Origin: CAVSRC01 sp963782045
Lineage (GTDB): Bacteria > Pseudomonadota > Alphaproteobacteria > Rhizobiales > Kaistiaceae
Reading direction: 5' to 3'
DNA: 64,000 bases
Assembly: GCA_963782045.1 (NCBI GenBank)
Contig: CAWAIR010000010.1
Coordinates: 114,645-178,644, forward strand
Below are positions 50,167 through 58,627 of the stretch, one piece after another. Positions within the stretch are counted from its first letter, which is position 1; every line of letters begins with the position of its first letter. The notes beneath the pieces were generated by a model. The model was not told where the DNA came from, made no database searches, and saw nothing but the letters and a program-made list of their open reading frames with translations. The translations under genes were made by a program, and so were the position numbers.

Positions 50167-50217
50167 GAATAGCGAAATAGCGAATAGAAGCGCGGCTCCC
50201 TTCGCTATTCGCTATTC
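50167..50217 (-). terminator. AT-rich inverted repeat downstream of the flavin electron-transfer operon
   Basis: GAATAGCGAAATAGCGAA at 50167-50184 pairs with TTCGCTATTCGCTATTC at 50201-50217, with a single bulged A and a 16-base loop. The arms are themselves direct repeats of CGAATAG. It follows the leftward operon whose stop is at 50,238. It may act as a terminator, though without a T-tract, or be a dispersed element. Confidence 0.45.
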
Positions 50218-50237
50218 CCCACTCGCTGCTCGCTCCC

Positions 50238-51746
50238 TCACGCGAAGCCCGGGAAGAAGTCGGTCTTGATGCGCGAACGGTGGACGCCCATGGACGTAAG
50301 CTCGTGGCGCACCGCCTTCACCATCGCCTGCGGGCCGGAGATATAGAAGGTGCGCTCGCGCCAGTCGGGGATCGCCGCCTTGACCAGGCGGCCGTCGATA
50401 TAGCCTGGATACTGCCCGCGCTGGGCACCGCGGGCGATGGCATAGACGGTGCGGATGCCGAGCCTGCGCTCGGCCGCGTCGAGCACGTCGCCGTAGGCGA
50501 TGTCCTCCTGGGTCTCGCTGCCGTAGAGCACGACCACCGGCCGCGCCTCGCCCTGGTCGATGAGGTATTGCAGCATCGAGCGGAACGGCGTGATGCCGAT
50601 GCCGCCGGCGAGGAAGGCGAGCTTCTTGTCCTGGTTGCGCGGCAGGGTGAAATTGCCGGCGATCTGGGCGGCGTGGATGGTGTCGCCGGGCGCCATGTCG
50701 CCGAGCGCCCGCTTGAAGGCGCTGGGCTGCCGGTAGAACTTGACGCCGAGGCGCACCGTATCCTCGGTCGGCGCCGAGGCGACGGTGAAATAGCGCCGGT
50801 TGCCGCGATTGTCGCCGTGGTCGAGGCCGAGCGTCCATTCCAGGTACTGGCCGGCCTGGAAGGCCACCCGGTTGGGCGTCGAGAAGACGAAATCGTAGGT
50901 ATCGGCCGCCGCCTGCTCGATGCGCTCCAGCGTCAGCACGAAGCGCCCCTTGGGGCTGAGCGCCCAGGCGAAGACGTTGCCGATAACCAGCGCCAGTTCC
51001 GGCGTGAAATAGAACGAGCCGATATGGACGTCGGGCGCGAACAGGAAGCCGACGAGCGCGGCGAAGGCGAGCCGGGGCCAGCGCGTCGTCGGCTGGGTGA
51101 GCGGCTCGGTCAGCATGACGAAGGCGAAGAAGAACAGCGGCGAGTGCTTGAGCGTCTCCGTGATCGTCATGGCGATATGCGCCGGCGCGGTGGTGGCCAG
51201 GATCGTGACCAGAACGACCGCCATGAAGGTTGCCACGAGATCGAGGCGCTGGAGCTTGCGCACGATGAGCACGCCGCCGATCAACACCACCGGCAGCAGC
51301 GGCAGATTGCCGCCGACCCACCAGGTCGCCGGCTGGCCGAGCAGCAGGCCGGGCAGCAGGACGCCGAAAGCGGCCGGATTGAAGACGTGCTTGCGCCCGA
51401 CGGCGAAGATGTACTTGGACGCCATCGCCCACACCGAGGCGAAGGTGAGCGCGCCGATGCCATGAATGTCGCCGATGCCGACCGGGCTCATGATCAGCGC
51501 CACGATGAGTGCCGTGATGTAGATCGACTCCGTGTTCGCCGGCACCCGGAAGACGCGCGCGAAGACCAGGTTGGTGACCCAGCAGACGGCAAGGATCAGC
51601 GCGGTCGAGAAGGCGATCGACAGCGGCGTGTAGGGCACCAGGCCGAAGAAGCTGAACGCCAGCGCGAAGGCGAGAAGCGCGATCAGGTGCCACAGCACCA
51701 ACCGGTACATGGTGGTGTGATCGAGGAAGCGGTCGATGATCTTCAT
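50238..51746 (-). CDS. NqrB/RnfD-like membrane protein fused to a ferredoxin-NADP reductase-type domain
   Basis: A 502-residue fusion. Residues about 15-265 form an RnfD/NqrB-type membrane domain with eight to ten helices (ADPLLF-like SKYIFAVGRKHVFNPAAFGVLLPGLLLG is the N-P-A family motif). Residues about 275-502 form an FNR-type domain: RRYFTVASAP (FAD motif RxYT/S), KLAFLAGGIGITPFRSML (NAD(P)-binding GGxGxTP) and FYISGPQAMVKAV. There is no 2Fe-2S plant-type domain. It would take electrons from NAD(P)H to membrane and then periplasmic flavin. It overlaps the apbE stop by four bases and belongs to an operon with an FMN-binding protein. Confidence 0.87.
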   Translation of the reverse strand: MKIIDRFLDHTTMYRLVLWHLIALLAFALAFSFFGLVPYTPLSIAFSTALILAVCWVTNLVFARVFRVPANTESIYITALIVALIMSPVGIGDIHGIGALTFASVWAMASKYIFAVGRKHVFNPAAFGVLLPGLLLGQPATWWVGGNLPLLPVVLIGGVLIVRKLQRLDLVATFMAVVLVTILATTAPAHIAMTITETLKHSPLFFFAFVMLTEPLTQPTTRWPRLAFAALVGFLFAPDVHIGSFYFTPELALVIGNVFAWALSPKGRFVLTLERIEQAAADTYDFVFSTPNRVAFQAGQYLEWTLGLDHGDNRGNRRYFTVASAPTEDTVRLGVKFYRQPSAFKRALGDMAPGDTIHAAQIAGNFTLPRNQDKKLAFLAGGIGITPFRSMLQYLIDQGEARPVVVLYGSETQEDIAYGDVLDAAERRLGIRTVYAIARGAQRGQYPGYIDGRLVKAAIPDWRERTFYISGPQAMVKAVRHELTSMGVHRSRIKTDFFPGFA

Positions 51747-52489
51747 GTCGTTGTGTAGCCTTCAAAGCCGCCGGTGAACGTCGCGCGGCCGTTGCGGTCG
51801 ACGAGGTAGCCTTCCAGGCCCGGCGTCTGTTCGACGAAATAGATGCCGTCGCGCCCCATGGCGAAGGCGGCGGTGGCGAAGCGGTCTGCCTCGAGGACGT
51901 CCGGGCCGATCACGGTCAGGCTGACGACCTCGTCGAGAACGGCGCCGCGGGCGTGCGGGTCGTAGATGTGCTGGCCGCGCACATAGGTGCCGGAGGTGGC
52001 GACGCCATGGCCGCGCGGTTCCACCACCTTGATGATCTGGGCGGGGTCGAACGGATTGCGGATGCCGACCCGCCACTCCTTGCCTTCTCCGTTGCGGCCG
52101 GACGACTGGATGTCGCCGCCGGCATCGACGTAGTAGTCGCGGGCGCCGGTGCGTGCGACCAGCGCCGCGGCATTGCGGATCGCCCAGCCCTTGACGATGC
52201 CCGAGGGATCGACCGTTCCGGCCGCCGTGCGGATGTCGAAATAGCCCGCGGTCTCGCGCCGCGTCTTCTCGGCCAGCGCCAGCACCTCGCGCATTTCGGC
52301 GCTGTAGTCCTTCTCGCCGAGGCGGCCCTGGTTGATCGCCGAGATCTCGCTGTCGTCCCGGTAGGTGCTGAAGCGCCGGTCGACCGCTTCGAAGTAGGCG
52401 AAGGCCGCCGCGATCGCCGCACCATCGTCGCCGCTGCCGGCGACATCGATGGTGATCGGCATGCCCATCAGCAGCCGCATTTCGTGCAT
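51743..52489 (-). CDS. apbE: FAD:protein FMN transferase (ApbE)
   Basis: A 248-residue ApbE-like flavin transferase that covalently attaches FMN to Thr or Ser in target proteins. MGMPITIDVAGS starts the family fold. EVDRRFSTYRDDSEISAIN (the x-x-x-F-S-x-x-x-x-S-x-x-x-x-N pattern), VDPSGIVKGWAIRNAA, YYVDAGGDI and the C-terminal EADRFATAAFAMG with Mg-binding Asp and Ala-Thr are present. It starts at ATG 52489, GTG-like alternatives being worse. No signal peptide is visible, unlike E. coli ApbE, so it may be cytoplasmic or exported by another route. It lies between its likely substrate (FMN-binding protein, 11 bases upstream) and the NqrB/FNR fusion. Confidence 0.9.
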   Translation of the reverse strand: MHEMRLLMGMPITIDVAGSGDDGAAIAAAFAYFEAVDRRFSTYRDDSEISAINQGRLGEKDYSAEMREVLALAEKTRRETAGYFDIRTAAGTVDPSGIVKGWAIRNAAALVARTGARDYYVDAGGDIQSSGRNGEGKEWRVGIRNPFDPAQIIKVVEPRGHGVATSGTYVRGQHIYDPHARGAVLDEVVSLTVIGPDVLEADRFATAAFAMGRDGIYFVEQTPGLEGYLVDRNGRATFTGGFEGYTTT

Positions 52490-52500
52490 GACGGCACCGC

Positions 52501-53328
52501 TCAGGCGTGAGCGCGGTCCAGCGCCGCGCCGAGCGACTGGATGAAGGCGTGGCTCGACAGGGTCGCGCCCGAGATGATGTTGACGTTGGCGCTCTGCGCC
52601 TGGATCACCTCGTCGCGCAGCATCGGCAGCGCCTGCCGGTTGATGTAGATCGAGGTGCGCCGGTCGTTCGGATACCGCAGGACGTGGATCGTGGCCAGGT
52701 GACCGTTCTGGATCACCGCCTCGATCTGCATGTAGCCGTAATAGGCATCGACCACCGGGCCGGAATAGGTGCCGTCCCTGAGGCTGCTGGTGGCCGCGGC
52801 GAGGCGGATGAGCGGCGACGTCGAGACATCGCTGGAAGACTGCGCCGACGCGGGGGCAGGCGTCGGCGCGGCTGCCGCGGCCTGCCGATAGGGCGGGCGC
52901 AGGCGCGGCAAGGGAACGGTTGTGGCGACCGCCTGTGGCTGGGCGGGCGCCGGCGGCGCCGCTGGCGCATCGGCCGAGGCGACGGCGACCGGGCCGGTCG
53001 GCGCCGGCGGAGCGAAATCGGCCGGCGACGCCGAGGCCGGCGTCGACGAGGGCGACGCCGCAGACGGGCTGGCCGGGGCCGGCAGCGGCGGCAGCGGCTG
53101 GGTAGACGGCGCCGGGTCGGCAGCAGGGGCCGCGGCGGTGTCCTGGGTCACGAAGGGCGCCGCGCGCGGCGCCAACTCGGTGCTGGCGCTCGCCGCCAGC
53201 GTCTGCGGCTGAATGCTCCCGGTCGTCAGCTCGGCGCTGGCAAGGAGCGGGTCGGGCGTGCCGGCCTGGCTCCACACGTAGGCGCCTGAGGCGGCAAGGA
53301 CGAGAGCCGAAAGGGCGATCTTCTTCAT
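52501..53328 (-). CDS. FMN-binding domain protein with long Pro/Ala-rich linker
   Basis: A 275-residue exported protein. MKKIALSALVLAASGAYVWSQ is a signal peptide or anchor. Residues about 40-180 are a Pro/Ala/Ser-rich disordered linker. The C-terminal FMN-binding domain (about 183-275) reads LRDGTYSGPVVDAYYGYMQIEAVIQNGHLATIHVLRYPNDRRTSIYINR and ends in IISGATLSSHAF, the S-G-A-T-x-(S/T) flavinylation site; the Thr near residue 255 should carry FMN attached by ApbE. It lacks haem or other cofactor motifs. The long linker could let the flavin domain reach across the periplasm. First gene of the operon. Confidence 0.88.
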   Translation of the reverse strand: MKKIALSALVLAASGAYVWSQAGTPDPLLASAELTTGSIQPQTLAASASTELAPRAAPFVTQDTAAAPAADPAPSTQPLPPLPAPASPSAASPSSTPASASPADFAPPAPTGPVAVASADAPAAPPAPAQPQAVATTVPLPRLRPPYRQAAAAAPTPAPASAQSSSDVSTSPLIRLAAATSSLRDGTYSGPVVDAYYGYMQIEAVIQNGHLATIHVLRYPNDRRTSIYINRQALPMLRDEVIQAQSANVNIISGATLSSHAFIQSLGAALDRAHA

Positions 53329-53501
53329 GGGGCTGCGAACTCAATTGCGCTTCGGATGCGGTCATCTTCGACCGTTGACCCGGATGATCGCAGCACCCAG
53401 CTTTCAGCCGGCTGTCAGCCCCGGTTACAAATCATTCATATTTCAGCGGAAAGCCGCCGGGCGAACGCCCGTCCTGGCCGCTCGCCGCCCGCGGACGCGC
53501 T

Positions 53502-54701
53502 TCAGCCGGCCGCCGCCGTCTTGCCCTGGCCGAGCGCCCCCGCATTCGACCACCGGTCGGCCAGGATTTCGATGAAATCGGCCTCGACCGGCTTGGAGAA
53601 CAGGTAGCCCTGGCCGAGGTCACAGCCGCTCGCCTGCACATGCCTGAGCGTAGCGCCGGTCTCGATGCCCTCGGCGCAGACCTTGAGCCCGAGCTTCCTG
53701 CCGAGCAGCGCCAGGATTTCGACGATGATATCGGCCTCGGCGTTGAGGCCGACATCCATGACGAACGACTTGTCGATCTTGAGCTCGTTGAACGGCAGCC
53801 GGTAGAGCTGCACCAGGGAGGAGTAGCCGGTGCCGAAATCGTCGAGCGACACGTTGAAATCCTTGAGCCGGAAGCGGGTCAGGATATCCATGGTCGCCTC
53901 CGGCGCCTCCATGGCCGCCGACTTGGTGACCTCCAGCGTGATACGCGATTCGGGCAGCCCGTTCTTGCGGGCCAGCCGCGCCAGGTTGTCGGGGAGCAGC
54001 CGATCGTCCAGCGTCGTCGCGTCGAGGTTGATGCTGACCGCCAGATCGAGGCCTTTGGCCCGCCACCGGCTGGCGGCGGCGAAGGCCTTGTCGGCGATCA
54101 CGTCGGTGAGATCGCGCATGAGACCGGCCTCGCGTGCCACCGGGATGAAGTGGTCCGGGTAGATCAGGCCGCCACCGGGAGCTGCCCAGCGCGCCAGTGC
54201 CTCGACCCCGGTCATGCGCGTGCCGGAGTTGTCGAGCAGGTCGATCTTGGGCTGGAAATGCACCTGGAACTCATCGTTGGCCAGGCCCCGCTGCACGTCC
54301 TCGGTGCGCACCTGCATGCCTGCCCTGACGTGCGTCTTGAGCGCCGCTTCGATGTCGTCGAGCATGAGCGGCTTGGCCAGTGCCCGGCCCATGTCGAGCG
54401 AATGCTGCTTGCCGACGGCGTGGGCCGCGGCGAGCGTGCGCGGATCGAGGCCGCTGGCGATGAAGATGGTGGCGCCGCTTTGTTCCTCGCCGAGGAAGCG
54501 CAGGAGTTCGACGCCGTCATAGCCGGGCAGCTTGAGGTCGAGGAAGATGACGCTCGGGTCGGTGCGCCGGTAGAGCTCGTGGAAAGCACCGCCATCGTGC
54601 GCCACCGTCACCGTGAAGCCCAGCGACTCGGCAACTTCGGCGATCAGGTCCGCGACCGCGGGCTCGTCGTCGACGACGAGGAGATTGTGGTTCTTGATCA
54701 C
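53502..54701 (-). CDS. receiver-EAL domain protein (putative c-di-GMP phosphodiesterase)
   Basis: A 399-residue protein. The receiver (residues 1-125) has LLVVDDEPAVA and phospho-Asp in VIFLDLKLPGYDG. The EAL domain (about 140-395) shows VEALARW (EAL), SINLDATTLDD with the metal Asn, LEVTKSA, VSLDDFGTGYSSL, LKIDKSFV, VCAEGIET and QGYLFSKP. The first Glu of the LExTE loop is kept, but the second, usually Glu, is Lys, which could lower activity or disturb dimer control. GTG 54701 overlaps the stop of the hybrid kinase gene by four bases (GTGA), so it is cotranscribed and probably phosphorylated by that kinase. Confidence 0.87.
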   Translation of the reverse strand: MIKNHNLLVVDDEPAVADLIAEVAESLGFTVTVAHDGGAFHELYRRTDPSVIFLDLKLPGYDGVELLRFLGEEQSGATIFIASGLDPRTLAAAHAVGKQHSLDMGRALAKPLMLDDIEAALKTHVRAGMQVRTEDVQRGLANDEFQVHFQPKIDLLDNSGTRMTGVEALARWAAPGGGLIYPDHFIPVAREAGLMRDLTDVIADKAFAAASRWRAKGLDLAVSINLDATTLDDRLLPDNLARLARKNGLPESRITLEVTKSAAMEAPEATMDILTRFRLKDFNVSLDDFGTGYSSLVQLYRLPFNELKIDKSFVMDVGLNAEADIIVEILALLGRKLGLKVCAEGIETGATLRHVQASGCDLGQGYLFSKPVEADFIEILADRWSNAGALGQGKTAAAG

Positions 54702-57518
54702 CGTCTCGTCTCCAACAGAGAACTGACCCGCCGAAGCAATTCGGCAGCGTCGTATGGTTTGGCGATAAACTTCGAGTTCGGGATCAGCGTTTCGCGGTCC
54801 TTGAGGGCCTGCTCGGCGTAGCCCGAGGCGAAAAGGACCGGAATGTCCGGTCGCTGCTTGCGGATGAGCTCCACCATCTGCGGACCGCTCATGCCGCCCG
54901 GCATGATGACGTCGGAGAACACCATGTCGATCTCGGGGTGCTCGGCGAACGCCGCCAGGCCCGCCGGCCCGTCGCTCGCCTCGACGATGCGGTGGCCGGC
55001 TTCGGCGAGGATCGACACCGCGATGTCGCGCACCCCGGCCTCGTCCTCGACCACCAGGATCGTCGCCTTCCGGCCCCGCTCCGGCGCGGTCGGTCGCGAC
55101 CGCCGCCTCGCGGTCCGCGTCCTCCGCCCGTTCGGCCTCGGCGACGTAGAGCTTGAAGGTGGTGCCGTGGCCGACCTCGCTGTAGACGCTGATGTGCCCG
55201 CCCGACTGCTTCATGAAGCCGAAGATGGTCGACAGACCGAGGCCGGTCCCTTCGCCCTTGGGCTTGGTGGTGAAGAACGGCTCGAAGATCTTGTCGCGGA
55301 TCTCCGGCGCGATGCCGGTGCCGGTGTCGGAGACCGCGATCTCGATGTAGCGGCCCGGGCTGAACTTCGTTGTGGGCGGCGGCATAGGCCTCGTCGAGGG
55401 TGACCGCACGGGTCTCGATGGTCAGCCGGCCGCCGCCCTTCATGGCGTCGCGCGCGTTGACGCAGAGGTTGAGCAGCGCGTGTTCGAGCTGGTTGCGGTC
55501 GGTGCGCCCGAGGCTCGGCCTGGCGTTGAGCGCCGTGGCGATGGTGATGGTCTCGCCCATCGTCCGGCGCAGCATCTCCTCGAGGTCGGCGACCAGCTCG
55601 TCGATGTCGACTGCCGTCGTCTCGAGCACCTGCTGGCGCGAGAAGGTGAGCAGGCGGCGGGTGAGCTCGGCGCCGCTCTTGGCCGCCCCCATGATCTTGT
55701 CGATGCGCGTCGCCGGCGGCCGCGTTGTCGCCGAGCGAGCGGCCGAGGAGCTGCAGGTTGCCCATGATGACGGTGAGCAGATTGTTGAAGTCGTGGGCGA
55801 CGCCGCCGGTGAGGCGGCCGATGGCTTCCATCTTCTGCGCCTGGCGCAGGCGCGCCTCGAGTTCCTTGTTGTGCGAGAATGTCCTGGAAGCTGACCACCG
55901 CGCCGACCAGCTCGCCGTCCTTGAGCACCGGCCGGCTGGACAGCAGCACCGGCAGCAGGCTGCCGTCCTTGCCTGCGCAGCGTCTCCTCGACCGCCTCGC
56001 GGGCCTTGCCGGTGCGGATGGTCGCCATGTCGGGCGGCTCGCCGTCCCGCCGCACGCGGCGCTGCGGGCTCGCCGCCGGCCTCGCAACGGCGCAACACCT
56101 CCCGGACGCTGCGGCCGAGGAGCTCGTCCTCGGCGAAGCCCAGCATCTGCAGCGCCGATCGGTTCACGAAGGTGATCCGGCCGATCATGTCGAGGCCGTA
56201 GACGCCCTCGCCGACCGAATTGAGCAGCAGGTGGATCTGCTCGTCGGCGGCGCGCAGCGCCTCCTCGGCCTGCTGGCGCTCGGTGACGTCGCGGATGATG
56301 CCGACGAACAGGTGCTCGTCCTCGGTCTTGAACTCGCTGACCGAGAATTCCGCCGGAAACAGCGCGCCGTCGCCACGCCGTGCGGTGACCTCGCGCGCGC
56401 CGTGGCCGACGAATTGCGCGGCTCGCCTGGGTTGGCGAGGTAGCGCGCCGAGAAGCCGTCGTCTTGCGCGGCCACGTCCTCTGGCATGAGGATAGATCAC
56501 GTTGCGTCCGATCGCATCCTCGGCCGGTCAGCCGAAGATCCGTTCGGCCGCCTTGTTGAAGGTGCGGATCAGGCCGTCCGTGCCGATGGTGACGATGCCG
56601 TCGGCGGCATTGTCGAGGATGGCGCGCATGTGCGCCTCGCCATGCGCCCGCTCGCGGATAAGCTCCAGTTCCTTGTCGCGGATCTCGTCCTGGATGCGCT
56701 GGTGCTCGTCCTGCAGCATCTTGCGGCGCAGCAGCGCCCTCAGCCGCGCCTTGAGCACGGTCGGGTCGTGCGACTTCTCGACATAGTCGTCGGCGCCGAC
56801 CTCCAGCGACTCCATCATCTTTTCCTTGGAGCCCTGGGCGGTGACGATGAGCACCGGCAGCGAGCGCCCCGGCTTGCGCATCTTGACCAGCTCGCGGCAG
56901 AGCGCGATGCCGTCCATGCCCGGCATCACCAGGTCGATGACGGCGCAGTCGATGTGGTTCTGTCTGGCGACCTGCACGGCTTCCTCGCCGCTCTTGGCGA
57001 GGAACAGGCGATAGCCGTCGCGGCCAAGCTCGTCCTCGAGGAAGGCCAGATAGGTCGGGCTGTCGTCGACCAGGAGGACGCGCTGGGCCTTGTAGAACGA
57101 CATCTCGTCGATTGCCGACGAGCGCTTCTGCGCGCGGCGCAGAAGCAGGTCGATGCGCGCCAGCAGGATGTCGGAATCGCGCGACTTGGCGACGTAGTCG
57201 TCGGCGCCGCAGTCGAGCACGTATTTCTCGGCGTCGCGTCTGGGTGTCGTCGGTGAGGATGAGCAGCGGGATGGTTTCGGTGGCGCGGTTGTCGCGGATG
57301 GCGCGGCAGAACTCGTTGCCCTGCATTCCCGGCAGGTGATAGTCGACCACGGCCAGCGACGGCCGGTTCGACTGCAGGTATTCGAGCGCCGCCTCGGCGG
57401 TGGGCACGCGATGGACCGACATGCCGGCGTCGCTGAGCGTCGCCTCGACCAGCAGGGCCTGGGTGTCGGAATCCTCGATCAGCAGGACCGAGCGGCTGGT
57501 GCGGACGGTTTCGTTCAT
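54698..57518 (-). pseudogene. multi-receiver, multi-PAS hybrid sensor histidine kinase, frame broken at several points
   Basis: In order from 57518: MNETVRTSRSVLLIEDSDTQ receiver 1 (phospho-Asp in LAVVDYHLPGM), receiver 2 (VLLVDDSPTY, Asp in CAVIDLVMPGMDG), a coiled linker, PAS (HMRAILDNAADGIVTIGTDGLIRTFN), PAS (LFPAEFSVSEFKTEDEHLFVGIIRDVTERQ), PAS (IHLLLNSVGEGVYGLDMIGRITF), HisKA (GGVAHDFNNLLTVIMGNL), HATPase (DTGTGI, GLGLSTIFGFM) and a C-terminal receiver (VVEDEAGVR, MVFSDVIMPG). Pieces lie in all three frames; single-base insertions are inferred near 55075, 55367, 55726, 55881, 55972, 56055, 56420 and 57239. There are no stops within pieces, so consensus error is likely. It is coupled to cheB (ATGA) and to the REC-EAL gene. 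Confidence 0.75.
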
Positions 57519-58624
57519 CGCGCCGCGACCCCTCCCGCGTGTCGCTGCCGGCTCGCGGCGCGCCACTCGACCAGGCGCCTGATCCGGGCCCCGATTGCGC
57601 CCAGCGGCAGCTCCTCGACCACCGCTCCCATCGCCTTTGCGGCGGCCGGCATGCCGTAGACGGCGCAGGTGGCGCGGTCCTGGCCGATGGTGCGCGCGCC
57701 GGCCTGGCGCATGGCGAGCAGCCCGTCGGCGCCGTCCTGCCCCATGCCGGTCAGCAGCACGCCGAGCCCACGCGGCGCCGGCGCTTGCGGCCAGCGAATG
57801 GAACAGCTCGTCGCCGGAAGGCACGTGGCCGCGCTCCGTCCAGTCGGCGACCAGGCGCAGCCGACCGGCGCGGTAGGTGAGGTGATAGCGGCCGGGCCCG
57901 ACATAGACGCGGCCCGGCCACCGGCTCGACGCCGTCCTTGGCCAGGACCACGTCGATGTCGCAGACCGAATTCAGCCAGCTGGCATAGCCTTCCAGGAAG
58001 CCGGCGCCCATGTGCTGAACGACCAGAACCGGAGCCGGAAACGCCGCCCCCAGCCCCTGCAGCACGTTGGCGACTGCCGGCGGGCCGCCGGTCGAGGCGA
58101 CGATGCCGACGACGTCGATGCTGCCGGCCGCGGCACCGGCGGGCGCGGCGGCGGCGGCACCACCGCGCCTCGCGCGCCTGCCTGCGCCGGCAGCGGCGTT
58201 GAAGCGCTGGCGCACGACCTTGACCGCGCTCAGGTTGACGAACTGGCTGCACAGCCCGCGCGCCATGGCGGCATAGGCCTCGGCGCTGTCGATGGTCGGC
58301 TTCTCGACCACCGACAGCGCGCCGGCGCGCAGCGCCTCCATCGAGTTGTTGACGGTCTCCTTGCTGAGGTCGGCGGCGACCACGACGATCGGCGTCGGGC
58401 ACTCCTGCCATGATCCGCCGCGTCGCCTCGATGCCGTTCATGCCGGGCAGGCGGACGTCCATCGAGATGACGTCGGGCTTGATGCGCGACACCAGGCGCA
58501 GCGCCTTCTCGCCGCTGTCGACGGCGCACACGACGCTGAGGCGCGGATCCGAGTTGAGCGTGTCGACGATCAGCTCGCGCGCGACCGCCAAATCCTCAAC
58601 CACCATGACCGATATGTTCTTCAT
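57515..58624 (-). pseudogene. cheB: CheB-like protein-glutamate methylesterase (left copy), three single-base insertions
   Basis: MKNISVMVVEDLAVARELIVDTL starts a receiver with phospho-Asp in PDVISMDVRLPGMNG. The CheB esterase domain has VGIVASTGGPPAV (nucleophile Ser), VQHMGAGF (His) and LLTGMGQDGADGL (Asp). Compared with the right copy at 63,055, extra bases stand near 58,405 (ATGGCAGGAG against ATGCAGGAG), 57,915 and 57,777. The three insertions add up to a full codon, so the ends are in frame with each other. The corrected protein has about 368 residues. It starts three bases after the cheA stop and overlaps the kinase start by four. Confidence 0.78.
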
Positions 58625-58627
58625 CGC

